The translations under genes were made by a program, and so were the position numbers. A DNA stretch of 20,377 bases, taken from RGIG1934 sp045122895 (GTDB lineage Bacteria; Bacillota; Clostridia; Lachnospirales; Lachnospiraceae). Where the stretch lies: the NCBI GenBank assembly GCA_045122895.1, contig JBGVIE010000002.1:1-20377 (forward strand), written 5' to 3'. Shown here piece after piece: positions 1 through 8,271 of the stretch (its first letter is position 1; each line of letters opens with the position of its first letter). The notes under the pieces are model-generated. The model saw nothing but the letters and a program-made list of their open reading frames with translations, did not search any database and was not told where the DNA came from.

Positions 1-473
1 AGATAGAGCAGGGAAGAGGCTGCCAGTTTGATAGTAAAATAGCAGATATTATGCTTAATATGATTAGTGAAGATCGGGAATACTCAATGTGTCAGTCAGC
101 AAGAAACAGCAGAAATGTACTTGTGGCAGATGATGAAAAGAGTGTTAAACAGATGGAACAAATATTGAAGACAGTCCCGGATTTGAAAGTGATAAGCGTG
201 AACTCAGATGATGAAATATTTGACATTTTAGATAATCAAAAGATTCATCTTGTTTTAATGGATTTGAATATTGAGGATACAGAACGTTTTGAAATATGTG
301 CGAAAATTATGGAAAAATATTCTATAGTTGTTGTACCGATGACTATGGATAATAGTGTAGAAATGATGAAGAAGCTTTGTGGGTATGGAATTACAGATTA
401 TCTTATAAAACCATTGTATGAATTCGTGGTAAGGGAAACGGTGCACGGTATTGTGCATGGATGGGAGAAATAA
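1..473 (+). CDS. HD-GYP-like protein, C-terminal end, with receiver domain (5' partial)
   Basis: The frame is open to the left edge; the first whole codon is at 3, so the ATG at 51 is probably internal. The residues before and across it (EQGRGCQFDSKIADIMLNMI) resemble the end of an HD or HD-GYP phosphohydrolase domain, the family that often hydrolyses cyclic di-GMP. A CheY-like receiver domain follows. Counting from the ATG at 51, it has the acidic pair D27-D28, phospho-acceptor D71 in LVLMDL, T98 and K120 before proline, so all residues needed for phosphorylation are present. The protein ends right after the receiver domain, with no DNA-binding output. Seen: the open frame and receiver motifs. 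Inferred: the HD-GYP identity, from only about 20 residues, and a role in two-component or cyclic-di-GMP signalling. Receiver domains more often sit at the N-terminus of such proteins, so the order is unusual. Confidence 0.75.
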   Translation, partial: IEQGRGCQFDSKIADIMLNMISEDREYSMCQSARNSRNVLVADDEKSVKQMEQILKTVPDLKVISVNSDDEIFDILDNQKIHLVLMDLNIEDTERFEICAKIMEKYSIVVVPMTMDNSVEMMKKLCGYGITDYLIKPLYEFVVRETVHGIVHGWEK

Positions 474-485
474 AAAGATGAAAAT

Positions 486-535
486 GTCAGCAAAGCTGAC
501 GCATATTACACAACAAGAACGCTAGGGCGTTCTTG
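486..535 (+). terminator. Two consecutive hairpins after the receiver-domain gene
   Basis: GTCAGC/GCTGAC (6 bp, AAA loop, 486-500) is followed by CAAGAACGC/GCGTTCTTG (9 bp, TAGG loop, 514-535). No clear U-run follows the second stem, so termination is possible but not certain. The second stem resembles one at 10801-10822, so it may instead be a dispersed intergenic hairpin element. Confidence 0.45.
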
Positions 536-545
536 AATAAAACAC

Positions 546-574
546 TTGCTTTATATATTGAAATGATATAAAAT
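546..574 (+). promoter_or_regulatory. Probable sigma-A promoter for deoD
   Basis: TTGCTT at 546-551 and TAAAAT at 569-574 are separated by 17 bases, close to the consensus in spacing and sequence. Transcription would start near 581, leaving a leader of about 43 bases before the deoD start. Confidence 0.55.
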
Positions 575-623
575 ATATACTAAGTAGTAGAGGTTGGATT
601 ATATAAAGAGGAGGAGAATGTGT

Positions 624-1346
624 ATGGCGACACCACATAATGAAGCTAATCTGGGAGATATTGCGAGAACTGTTCTTATGCCGGGAGATCCACTCAGAGC
701 GAAATTCATCGCTGATACATTTTTAGAGGATGTAGTACAGTTTAATTCAGTGAGGAATATGTACGGTTTTACCGGAACTTATAAAGGAAAGCGAGTTTCT
801 GTTATGGGTTCAGGAATGGGTATGCCTTCAATTGGTATTTATTCATATGAATTATACTCACAGTATGGTGTGGAGAATATTATCAGAATAGGTTCAGCCG
901 GTTCATATTGTGATGAGGCTAAGGTATATGATGTTGTGCTTGCTACTGAGGCGTATTCTGAATCGAATTTTGCAAGAGTACAGAGTGGATATGATGAGAA
1001 TAAGACATATCCGTCTAAGGAGCTTAATAGTATTCTTAAGAATACAGCAGGAAGACTTAATATTCCATTAATCGAAGGATGCGTTCATTCATCAGATGTA
1101 TTCTATCAGGAGGATAAGACACCTTATTATGAGAGACTGCATGATGAGTATGGATGCGTTGCAGTAGAGATGGAGAGCTTTGCACTGTTCCACAATGCGA
1201 AGGTCTTAGGTAAGAAGGCAGCGTGTCTGCTCACTATTTCAGATTCGTTTGTGTCTGAAGAGATAACTACAGCAGAAGAGAGACAGACATCGTTTACCAG
1301 GATGATGCATATAGCACTTGAAGCAGCTTCTGAACAGTTACCATAA
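624..1346 (+). CDS. deoD: Purine nucleoside phosphorylase, DeoD type
   Basis: Cytosolic enzyme of the hexameric PNP family that splits purine (deoxy)nucleosides with phosphate into free base and (deoxy)ribose-1-phosphate for purine salvage. The N-terminus MATPHNEAN and the following VLMPGDPLRAKFIADTFLED match the DeoD family closely. The active-site histidine near the N-terminus, the phosphate-binding arginine in NSVRNMYG, the VEMES ribose-binding motif, the catalytic Asp in TISDSF and the Arg in AEERQTSF are all visible. Start choice: an ATG at 594 has no good ribosome-binding site, and the ATG at 618 lies one base from GAGGAG. The ATG at 624 is seven bases after GAGGAG and gives the conserved N-terminus. 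The resulting 240 residues fit the family (about 235-240). It appears to be a single-gene unit with its own promoter and a terminator after it. Confidence 0.96.
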   Translation: MATPHNEANLGDIARTVLMPGDPLRAKFIADTFLEDVVQFNSVRNMYGFTGTYKGKRVSVMGSGMGMPSIGIYSYELYSQYGVENIIRIGSAGSYCDEAKVYDVVLATEAYSESNFARVQSGYDENKTYPSKELNSILKNTAGRLNIPLIEGCVHSSDVFYQEDKTPYYERLHDEYGCVAVEMESFALFHNAKVLGKKAACLLTISDSFVSEEITTAEERQTSFTRMMHIALEAASEQLP

Positions 1347-1367
1347 TTTTATAAAAAAAAGGAAATC

Positions 1368-1407
1368 AGGAAAACCCACAGAAAATATATTATGTGGGAT
1401 TTTTCTG
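1368..1407 (+). terminator. Rho-independent terminator after deoD
   Basis: CCCACA at 1375-1380 pairs with TGTGGG at 1393-1398. The stem is extended by A-rich bases on the left and ATTTTTCT on the right, which also supplies the U-run. It separates deoD from dgt, but it lies only about 30 bases before the dgt start and no promoter is evident between them, so partial read-through into the downstream operon is possible. Confidence 0.65.
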
Positions 1408-1437
1408 GTTATGCATTTTTAGAAAAGGAGAATGTGG

Positions 1438-2445
1438 GTGACGATAAGAGAACAACTTGAACAAATGGAAGAGGAGTACTTAAGTCCGTATGCAGCGATT
1501 AGCAGTAAGAGCCTTGGAAGAGATTATGACGAGGAGCAATGCGATATAAGAACATGTTATCAGCGGGATAGAGACAGAATACTTCATTGTAAGGCTTTTA
1601 GGCGTTTGAAGCATAAGACACAGGTTTTTCTGGCGCCGGCAGGAGACCATTACAGAACAAGACTTACTCATACACTGGAGGTGTCACAGATAGCGAGAAC
1701 TATAGCCAAGTCAATAAGGATGAATGAAGATTTGGTTGAGGCAATAGCACTAGGACACGATCTTGGTCATACACCTTTTGGGCATGCCGGAGAATCGGCA
1801 CTTAACAGTGTATGTGAAGATGGATTCACGCATTTTGAGCAGAGTATAAGAGTTGTGGAACTGCTTGAGAGAAAAGGTAAGGGACTTAACCTTACAAAAG
1901 AAGTTAGAGATGGAATTGTAAATCATAGAACCAGTGGTAATCCATCGACGATGGAAGGTAAGATTGTAAGATTGTCTGATAAGATTGCATACATTAATCA
2001 TGATATTGATGATGCGATAAGAGCACAGATTTTACAGGAATCAGATATTCCCGGTGAGTTTACCGATGTGCTTGGACATTCGAAGAAGGAGCGCCTAAAC
2101 ACTCTGATTCATGATGTGGTGACAAACAGTATGAATCAGCCGGACATTGTTATGTCAGATAAGGTATATAAGGCTATGACAGGGCTTCGAAGATTTATGT
2201 TTACAAATGTATATTCCAATCCGGTTGCAAAATCGCAGGAAGTGAAAGCAAAAGATATGCTTAAGGCATTATATGGGTATTACAGAGAGCATCTTGACGA
2301 GTTGCCGGAAGAATATAGATATATGATAGATAAAAACAATCAAAAGGCAGACAGAGTAGTGTGTGATTACATAGCAGGTATGACAGACCAGTATTCTGTC
2401 GCAAGATTTGAAGAGATATTTGTTCCATATTTTTGGAACAAATAA
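1438..2445 (+). CDS. dgt: dGTPase-like deoxynucleoside triphosphate triphosphohydrolase
   Basis: HD-superfamily enzyme related to Dgt/SAMHD1 that removes tripolyphosphate from dNTPs, thereby controlling dNTP pools. From the chosen start, the metal-binding set is visible: H78 in RLTHTLEV, H107-D108 in GHDLGHTPFGHAG and D182 in RLSDKIAYINHD. The stretch FRRLKHKTQVF before the HD core is typical of the family. Start choice: the first ATG (1432) is only one base after AAAAGGAG, whereas the in-frame GTG at 1438 is seven bases after it and gives MTIREQLEQ, so GTG is preferred (335 residues). The next gene, dnaG, follows after 24 bases in the same direction, an arrangement I know from other clostridia. 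The exact nucleotide specificity cannot be read from sequence. Confidence 0.9.
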   Translation: MTIREQLEQMEEEYLSPYAAISSKSLGRDYDEEQCDIRTCYQRDRDRILHCKAFRRLKHKTQVFLAPAGDHYRTRLTHTLEVSQIARTIAKSIRMNEDLVEAIALGHDLGHTPFGHAGESALNSVCEDGFTHFEQSIRVVELLERKGKGLNLTKEVRDGIVNHRTSGNPSTMEGKIVRLSDKIAYINHDIDDAIRAQILQESDIPGEFTDVLGHSKKERLNTLIHDVVTNSMNQPDIVMSDKVYKAMTGLRRFMFTNVYSNPVAKSQEVKAKDMLKALYGYYREHLDELPEEYRYMIDKNNQKADRVVCDYIAGMTDQYSVARFEEIFVPYFWNK

Positions 2446-2469
2446 TATATAGAAAGGCTAGTTTTAAGC

Positions 2470-4227
2470 ATGTATTATTCAGACGAGATAATAGAAGAAG
2501 TACAAGATAAAAATGACATAGTAGACGTTGTTTCGTCATATGTGAAGCTTCAAAAAAAAGGCGGAACATATTTTGGATTGTGCCCATTTCATAATGAGAA
2601 GAGTCCGTCATTTTCTGTATCACCATCAAAACAGATGTTTTACTGTTTTGGATGTGGTGTTGGAGGTAGTGTGTACACCTTCCTTATGAAGTATGAGAAT
2701 GCTACTTTTCCTGAGGCAATTAAGATGCTGGCGGACAGAGCAGGAGTAGCACTTCCTGAGATTCAGATGTCAGAAGAGGACAAGAGAAAAAGAGATTTAA
2801 AGATGTCTGTTCTTGAGATTAATAAAGAGGCTGCAAAGTTTTATTTCTATAATCTCAAAGGGGAAAAGGGAGAAATAGGAAGGAACTATTTTAATAAAAG
2901 ACAGCTGAGTGTTGATACTATAAATAAATTTGGACTTGGATATTCAGGAAAATATTCAGATGGGTTATACACATATCTTAAGCAAAAAGGATATAAAGAC
3001 GATATACTCAAGGAAACAGGGTTATTTACGTACAGTGAACAAAAAGTATATGATAAATTTTTTAATAGGGTTATGTTTCCGATTATGGATGTTAACAGCA
3101 AGGTTATTGGTTTTGGTGGAAGAGTAATGGGTGAGGGCGAGCCTAAGTACCTCAATTCACCTGAGACAAAGGTGTTTGATAAGAGTAGGAACCTTTATGG
3201 ACTCAATATAGCAAGAAGTACAAGAAGACCTAATATGATTATCTGCGAGGGCTATATGGATGTAATAGCGTTGCATCAGGCTGGGTTTAACAACGCAGTT
3301 GCCTCACTTGGTACAGCTTTTACATCAGGACAGGCATCCCTGTTAAAAAGATATACAAAGGAGATTCTTCTGACATATGACAGTGATGGTGCAGGGGTTA
3401 AGGCGGCACTTCGCGCAATACCGATGCTTAAAGCTGTAGGTATGACTATAAGGGTTATCAATATGAGACCGTATAAAGATCCGGATGAATTTATAAAGAA
3501 TCTCGGAGCTGATGAGTTTCAGAAGAGAATTGACACAGCGCAGAACTATTTCATATACGAGGTAAATGCACTTAGGAACAATTATAGTATGAATAATCCG
3601 CAGGATGTCAATGATTTTTATAATGAGGTAGCAAAGAAGCTTCTTGAGTTTGAGGATGAGGTGGAGAGAAGCGTATATATTGATTCAGTGAGCAGGGAAT
3701 GTATGATTCCGAAGGACATGCTTGTCAAACTGGTAGCAAAGCTTGCGCTCACCTATACAGGCGAAAAAGAATACGAAAAACCAAAATCAGGAATTCACAG
3801 CAAAAAAGAAAAAGATGACGGAATAAAGACGTCTCAGAGGATGCTTCTTACATGGTTAATTGATGACAAGAGTATATATAGTAAAATTGAGGGGATAGTT
3901 ACAGAGAGAGATTTTACTACAGAGCTATACAAAGAAGTGGCAAAAAAACTGTTTGAACAATTTAGAAATGGAGAGAACAATCCGGCTAAGATTATTAATT
4001 CCTTTGACAATGAAGAGGAACAGAACGAGGTTGCAAGGCTGTTTAATACTCCGTTACCTGAAGAGCTGGATATAAGAGAAAAAGAGAGGGCTCTTAATGA
4101 AATTGTCAAAAACGTTAAGAAAAACAGTTTGGATGAACTTAGCAGAAATGCAACAGATATAGAAGTGTTGCAGACACTTATTAATGAACAGATGAGTCTG
4201 GAAAAAATACACATTTCGTTAATGTAA
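2470..4227 (+). CDS. dnaG: DNA primase
   Basis: Synthesises the RNA primers that start leading-strand synthesis and each Okazaki fragment, working with the replicative helicase. The N-terminal zinc-ribbon ligands are C38, H41, C59 and C62 (CPFH...CFGC). The catalytic core follows with the RNA polymerase-like basic region around FGGRVMGEGEPKYLNSPETK and the TOPRIM fold, whose metal-binding acids are E260 in IICEGYMD and D304/D306 in YDSDGAG. The C-terminal part from about residue 430 is the helicase-interaction region. At 585 residues the length is normal. ATG at 2470 has an AGAAAGG site 12 bases upstream, a somewhat long spacing. rpoD lies 51 bases downstream, the classical dnaG-rpoD pairing. 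Confidence 0.97.
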   Translation: MYYSDEIIEEVQDKNDIVDVVSSYVKLQKKGGTYFGLCPFHNEKSPSFSVSPSKQMFYCFGCGVGGSVYTFLMKYENATFPEAIKMLADRAGVALPEIQMSEEDKRKRDLKMSVLEINKEAAKFYFYNLKGEKGEIGRNYFNKRQLSVDTINKFGLGYSGKYSDGLYTYLKQKGYKDDILKETGLFTYSEQKVYDKFFNRVMFPIMDVNSKVIGFGGRVMGEGEPKYLNSPETKVFDKSRNLYGLNIARSTRRPNMIICEGYMDVIALHQAGFNNAVASLGTAFTSGQASLLKRYTKEILLTYDSDGAGVKAALRAIPMLKAVGMTIRVINMRPYKDPDEFIKNLGADEFQKRIDTAQNYFIYEVNALRNNYSMNNPQDVNDFYNEVAKKLLEFEDEVERSVYIDSVSRECMIPKDMLVKLVAKLALTYTGEKEYEKPKSGIHSKKEKDDGIKTSQRMLLTWLIDDKSIYSKIEGIVTERDFTTELYKEVAKKLFEQFRNGENNPAKIINSFDNEEEQNEVARLFNTPLPEELDIREKERALNEIVKNVKKNSLDELSRNATDIEVLQTLINEQMSLEKIHISLM

Positions 4228-4278
4228 TGATAAGCAGAAAAGTAAACTTGATGTAACTTTATAGGCGGGAGGAACAAA

Positions 4279-5409
4279 ATGGAACAGAAGGTATTAAGCT
4301 TTGAAGAGAAGCTGGCAGAATTAGTAAAGATTGGTAAAAAGAAAAAGGGTGTAATTGAGTATTCTGAAATGGAGGAATTTTTTAAGGGGATAGAGCTTAC
4401 TCCTGAGAGACTTGATTTGATTTCGGAAGAATTTGACAAGAATAAGATAGACATACTCACAATTAATGAGGATGACCTTCTTCTTGACAGTGTAGATGAT
4501 ATTGAACTTCCAGATGATGACAAGAAGATGGAAGATGTTGATTTAGACAAAATAGATATACCTGTGACAGAAGGAGTTAATGTAGAAGACCCTGTAAGGA
4601 TGTATCTTAAAGACATAGGAAAGGTTCCGTTGTTGTCTGCTGAAGAGGAAATAGAGCTTGCAAAGAGAATTGAAGAGGGCGATGAATATGCCAAGAAACA
4701 GCTTTCAGAGGCAAACTTAAGACTTGTGGTAAGCATTGCAAAGAAATACGTAGGAAGAGGAATGTTATTCCTTGACCTTATTCAGGAGGGTAACTTAGGA
4801 CTTATAAAAGCTGTAGAGAAGTTTGATTACAGAAAGGGTTATAAATTCAGTACTTATGCTACCTGGTGGATAAGACAGGCTATAACAAGAGCCATAGCAG
4901 ATCAGGCACGAACTATCAGAATTCCTGTTCATATGGTTGAGACAATCAATAAACTGATAAAGACACAGAGACAGCTCGTTCAGGAGCTTGGAAGGGAACC
5001 AAGTCCTGAAGAGATAGCAGATAGGATGGATCTTTCGGTAGAAAGAGTGAGAGAGATTATAAAGATTTCACAGGAGCCGGTTTCGCTTGAAACACCAATT
5101 GGTGAGGAGGAGGACAGTCACCTTGGAGATTTCATACAGGATGACAACGTTCCAATACCGGTAGAAGCTGCGACTTATACACTTCTCAAAGAACAGTTAT
5201 TAGAGGTTATTGGCACACTTACAGAGAGAGAACAGAAGGTTCTAAAGCTAAGATTTGGTCTGATAGATGGAAGAGGAAGAACTCTTGAAGAAGTAGGTAA
5301 GGAGTTTAACGTTACAAGAGAGAGAATAAGGCAGATTGAAGCTAAAGCACTTAGGAAACTAAGACATCCAAGTCGAAGCAAAAAATTAAAAGATTTTCTT
5401 GAGGAATAG
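4279..5409 (+). CDS. rpoD: RNA polymerase major sigma factor (sigma-A / RpoD)
   Basis: Primary sigma factor that directs RNA polymerase to housekeeping promoters. Region 1.1 is short and acidic (about 1-95). Region 1.2 begins at DPVRMYLKDIG (104-114) and region 2 runs from NLRLVVSIAKKY to about 225, including the -10 recognition and melting helices (YKFSTYATWWIRQAITRAI). Region 3 lies at about 230-300. Region 4 ends in the -35-binding helix-turn-helix TLEEVGKEFNVTRERIRQIE followed by KALRKLRHP. At 376 residues it has the compact Gram-positive size. The ATG follows GGGAGG at a good distance. trmK starts two bases after its stop, so the two are co-transcribed and probably translationally coupled. 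Confidence 0.97.
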   Translation: MEQKVLSFEEKLAELVKIGKKKKGVIEYSEMEEFFKGIELTPERLDLISEEFDKNKIDILTINEDDLLLDSVDDIELPDDDKKMEDVDLDKIDIPVTEGVNVEDPVRMYLKDIGKVPLLSAEEEIELAKRIEEGDEYAKKQLSEANLRLVVSIAKKYVGRGMLFLDLIQEGNLGLIKAVEKFDYRKGYKFSTYATWWIRQAITRAIADQARTIRIPVHMVETINKLIKTQRQLVQELGREPSPEEIADRMDLSVERVREIIKISQEPVSLETPIGEEEDSHLGDFIQDDNVPIPVEAATYTLLKEQLLEVIGTLTEREQKVLKLRFGLIDGRGRTLEEVGKEFNVTRERIRQIEAKALRKLRHPSRSKKLKDFLEE

Positions 5410-5411
5410 AG

Positions 5412-6122
5412 ATGAAGGATACAAACAAAAATATAGAGATATCAAACAGACTGAAGCTTATAGCATCTATGGTTACAGAAGGTCACAGACTTGCTGATGT
5501 AGGAACAGATCATGGATATGTTCCAATATATTTGGTACTAAATGGTGCTGTTGATAAAGCTTTAGCTATGGATATTAATAAAGGACCGCTTGAAAAAGCG
5601 AGTGAACATATTGGATTTTATGGTTTAGAAGACAAGATAACAACAAGACTGTCTGACGGACTAAAGGCATACAATAAAGGTGAGGCAGATACCATATTAA
5701 TAGCCGGTATGGGTGGTGCGCTTACTGTACATATTCTGACAGATGGCTTAGATAAATTAGGTGAAAGTACAGAGCTTGTATTGTCACCACAGTCAGAAAT
5801 ATTTTTAGTCAGAGAATTTTTGCAAAAGAATAATTTTATGATAACTGATGAGAAAATGATTTATGATGAGGGCAAATATTATACTGTAATTAAGGCAAAA
5901 AGAGGTGTTGATGAGAATCAATACAGCGAGATAGAGATGGAGTATGGTTACGTTGCTCTGGCTAACAAAGATGATGTGCTTAAGTCAATGCTTGAGCGTG
6001 ACAGGGCAAAGTACGAAGCAATTATTGAACAAATCAAAGGCCAGTCAAATCAGGCAGCAGACAGGCTTAATGATTTACTTAAAAAAGTGGAAGGTATTAA
6101 GGAGTTACTAAACAGATACTGA
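5412..6122 (+). CDS. trmK: tRNA (adenine(22)-N1)-methyltransferase
   Basis: SAM-dependent methyltransferase of the TrmK/YqfN family (COG2384) that makes m1A at position 22 in the D-loop of certain tRNAs. Near the N-terminus is ISNRLKLIASMV, followed by the SAM-binding motif ADVGTDHGYVPIYL (28-41), acidic residue D54 (LAMDINKGPL) in the second strand, and the family-typical IAGMGG (97-102). Residues from about 185 onward are charged and helical, resembling the C-terminal coiled coil of the B. subtilis protein. At 236 residues the length is standard. It sits two bases after rpoD, as in many Firmicutes. In those genomes a Nif3-like/DUF34 gene often comes next, but here a TGS-domain kinase follows instead. 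Confidence 0.92.
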   Translation: MKDTNKNIEISNRLKLIASMVTEGHRLADVGTDHGYVPIYLVLNGAVDKALAMDINKGPLEKASEHIGFYGLEDKITTRLSDGLKAYNKGEADTILIAGMGGALTVHILTDGLDKLGESTELVLSPQSEIFLVREFLQKNNFMITDEKMIYDEGKYYTVIKAKRGVDENQYSEIEMEYGYVALANKDDVLKSMLERDRAKYEAIIEQIKGQSNQAADRLNDLLKKVEGIKELLNRY

Positions 6123-6147
6123 TTTAATGACTAGAAGGAGGGCGCTT

Positions 6148-7809
6148 ATGGAAACATTTAACATTACTGTTGATGGAGAAGTAAAAAAATACGATGAGGG
6201 TACAACTCTAGAAGAGATAGCAAAAGATTATCAGAAGAATTATCCTCATCAGATAGTGCTTGCGTACAGAGATGGCAAGTTATGTGAGTTGTTTAAGAAG
6301 GTTACATCAAATCATGAAATCGAGTTCGTGACAGTGGCACAAAGTCCTGGAATCGATGCATACAAGAGAAGCGCTACGCTTATTATGTTAAAGGCATTTT
6401 ATGATACTGTGGGTACGAAGAATATTAACAGTATCAAGGTGGAATTCTCGGTGAGTAAGGGATATTATTGCAGGGTGTCTGACAATATTGAGATTACGCA
6501 GGTGTTACTTGATGCCGTAGAAGCCAGAATGAAGGAGCTCGTCAATGAGAAGGTTCCTATCTACAAGAGATCTGTCAGCGTTGACAGTGCACGAGAGTTG
6601 TTCAGACGACATAAGATGTATGACAAAGAAAAACTCTTCAGATTCAGGAGGGCATCAAGAGTAAACATATATAGCTTAAAGGGTTTTGAAGATTATTTTT
6701 ACGGATATATGGTTCCTAATACATCTTATATTACTAATTTTAAATTATATCCATATGATGAAGGTTTTGTAATTCAATTTCCTGTCAAGGAGAATCCTGA
6801 AGTGCTTCCGGAGTTCAGACCACAGCACAAGTTGTTCAATGTACTTAAGGAATCAAGCAAATGGTGCGATATGTCTGAAATCAATTCAGTAGGAGATTTG
6901 AATGAAGAGATATCAAAGGGAAATATTAACGATATAATTCTTGTGCAGGAAGCGTTGCAGGAAAAGAAAATCGCAGAGATTGCTTCTCAGATTGTAAGTA
7001 CAGGGGGCAAGAAATACATTATGATAGCAGGACCGTCATCTTCCGGAAAGACTTCGTTCTCACACAGATTGTCAATTCAGCTTAAAGCAAGTGGATTAAG
7101 ACCACATCCGATAGCTGTTGATGACTATTTTGTGGAGAGAAAAAACACACCGAGAGATGAATTTGGCAACTACAATTATGAGACACTGGATGCGATAGAT
7201 GTAGAACTGTTTAATAAGCATATGACTGAACTTGGTGAAGGTAAAGAGGTTGAGCTTCCAACATATAATTTTATAACAGGAGAGAGAGAATACAAAGGAA
7301 ACAAATTGCAATTGGGAAAAGATGATATTCTGGTAATAGAAGGAATTCATTGTCTCAATGACAAGTTGTCATATAGTCTGGCAAAAGAGCATAAGTTTAA
7401 GATATATATAAGTGCTCTTACGCAGCTCAATATCGATGAGCATAATAGAATTCCATCTACAGATGGAAGACTTATAAGAAGAATGGTGAGAGATGCCAGA
7501 ACAAGAGGCACAAAGGCCAAAGATACCATAGCAAGATGGCAGTCAGTACGCAATGGTGAGGAGAGCTATATATTCCCGTTCCAGGAAGAAGCTGACGTTA
7601 TGTTCAATTCAGCACTTATATATGAACTTGCTGTACTTAAGGTATATGCTGAGCCATTGCTTTTTGGAATATCAAAGGATGAACCTGAATATCAGGAAGC
7701 AAAAAGATTATTAAAATTCCTCGATTACTTCCTTGGAATTAGCAGTGAGAACATTCCCAAGAATTCTCTTGTCAGAGAGTTTGTGGGTGGAAGCTGTTTC
7801 AAAGTATAG
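6148..7809 (+). CDS. TGS-domain uridine kinase-like nucleoside kinase
   Basis: A three-part protein. Residues about 1-60 (METFNITVDGEVKKYDEGTT onward) form a TGS-like domain. Residues about 60-215 resemble the second additional domain of threonyl-tRNA synthetase, as in SGIDAYKR/RHKMYDKEKLFRFRRAS-like segments. A P-loop kinase of the uridine/phosphoribulokinase type follows, with Walker A GPSSSGKTS at 295-303, the DDYF motif of the substrate region, VIEGIH as Walker B, and the TDGRLIRRMVRDARTRG lid. Predicted activity: ATP-dependent phosphorylation of uridine/cytidine or a related nucleoside. Start choice: ATG 6148 is six bases after AAGGAGG, while the upstream ATG 6127 lies before that site. 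The true substrate is unproven, since the TGS fusion could make it an RNA-linked or regulatory kinase. Confidence 0.85.
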   Translation: METFNITVDGEVKKYDEGTTLEEIAKDYQKNYPHQIVLAYRDGKLCELFKKVTSNHEIEFVTVAQSPGIDAYKRSATLIMLKAFYDTVGTKNINSIKVEFSVSKGYYCRVSDNIEITQVLLDAVEARMKELVNEKVPIYKRSVSVDSARELFRRHKMYDKEKLFRFRRASRVNIYSLKGFEDYFYGYMVPNTSYITNFKLYPYDEGFVIQFPVKENPEVLPEFRPQHKLFNVLKESSKWCDMSEINSVGDLNEEISKGNINDIILVQEALQEKKIAEIASQIVSTGGKKYIMIAGPSSSGKTSFSHRLSIQLKASGLRPHPIAVDDYFVERKNTPRDEFGNYNYETLDAIDVELFNKHMTELGEGKEVELPTYNFITGEREYKGNKLQLGKDDILVIEGIHCLNDKLSYSLAKEHKFKIYISALTQLNIDEHNRIPSTDGRLIRRMVRDARTRGTKAKDTIARWQSVRNGEESYIFPFQEEADVMFNSALIYELAVLKVYAEPLLFGISKDEPEYQEAKRLLKFLDYFLGISSENIPKNSLVREFVGGSCFKV

Positions 7810-7825
7810 AAATATTTCATTTTGC

Positions 7826-7854
7826 TTTACAAATCAATTAAACAATGTTAGTCT
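7826..7854 (+). promoter_or_regulatory. Probable promoter of rnpB
   Basis: TTTACA (7826-7831) and TAGTCT (7849-7854) are 17 bases apart, predicting a start at about 7861, immediately before the first stem of the RNase P RNA. The -10 element is weak but keeps the key T-A...T positions. Confidence 0.5.
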
Positions 7855-7860
7855 ATAGTT

Positions 7861-8221
7861 TGAGTGTTTGAGTAGGATGAATGATCGCGGCTGCAGAACC
7901 GAAAGGCTGCAGGTGAGGAAAGTCCGGGCTTCATAGGGCAGGATGCCGGATAACGTCCGGTGGAGGTGACTCCCAGGCTAGTGCAACAGAAATAAACCAC
8001 CAGCGAAAGCTGGCAAGGGTGGAAAGGCAGTGTAAGAGACTACCGCCTGACTGGTAACAGGCAGGGCATATGTAAACCCCATCCGAAGCAAGACCGAACA
8101 GAAAGCGCAGGCGGCCCGTTTAGCTTTCGGGTAGGTCGCTTGAGCCTGCTGGTAACAGCAGGACTAGATAGATGATCATTTTCAACATAACCCGGCTTAT
8201 AGTCTTGCTCAAACATTTTTT
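7861..8221 (+). ncRNA. rnpB: RNase P RNA component, type A-like
   Basis: Catalytic RNA of RNase P, which cuts the 5' leader from tRNA precursors. The conserved GAGGAAAGTCCGGGCTTC block is at about 7915-7932, and AGTGCAACAGAAA follows in the middle. The 3' region has GGCTGCTTGAG-like GGTCGCTTGAGCC, CTAGATAGATGATCA and finally ACCCGGCTTAT. The ends form the P1 stem: TGTTTGAG at 7865-7872 pairs with CTCAAACA at 8208-8215, and a run of seven T after it serves as the terminator. The order of elements resembles the ancestral type A form rather than the Bacillus type B. Exact ends are accurate to within a few bases. Confidence 0.96.
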
Positions 8222-8271
8222 GTAACAAGGTAGTGATAGAAGAAAATCCGCATTGATTGGATTGGTGAAAA

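Noticed and set aside
594..623. Upstream ATG of deoD at 594 (and ATG at 618)
   Set aside because: The ribosome-binding site GAGGAG lies after 594 and too close to 618; ATG 624 gives the conserved MATPH start.
3834..4736. A 300-codon open frame on the minus strand across the end of dnaG and the start of rpoD
   Set aside because: Its product is almost only Ser, Leu, Phe and Ile, the typical reverse reading of Glu/Lys-rich codons, and both sense genes are unmistakable.
7810..7825. GAAATATTTC as terminator between the kinase gene and rnpB
   Set aside because: A 10-base AT palindrome is too weak to form a terminator stem; no convincing terminator was found there.
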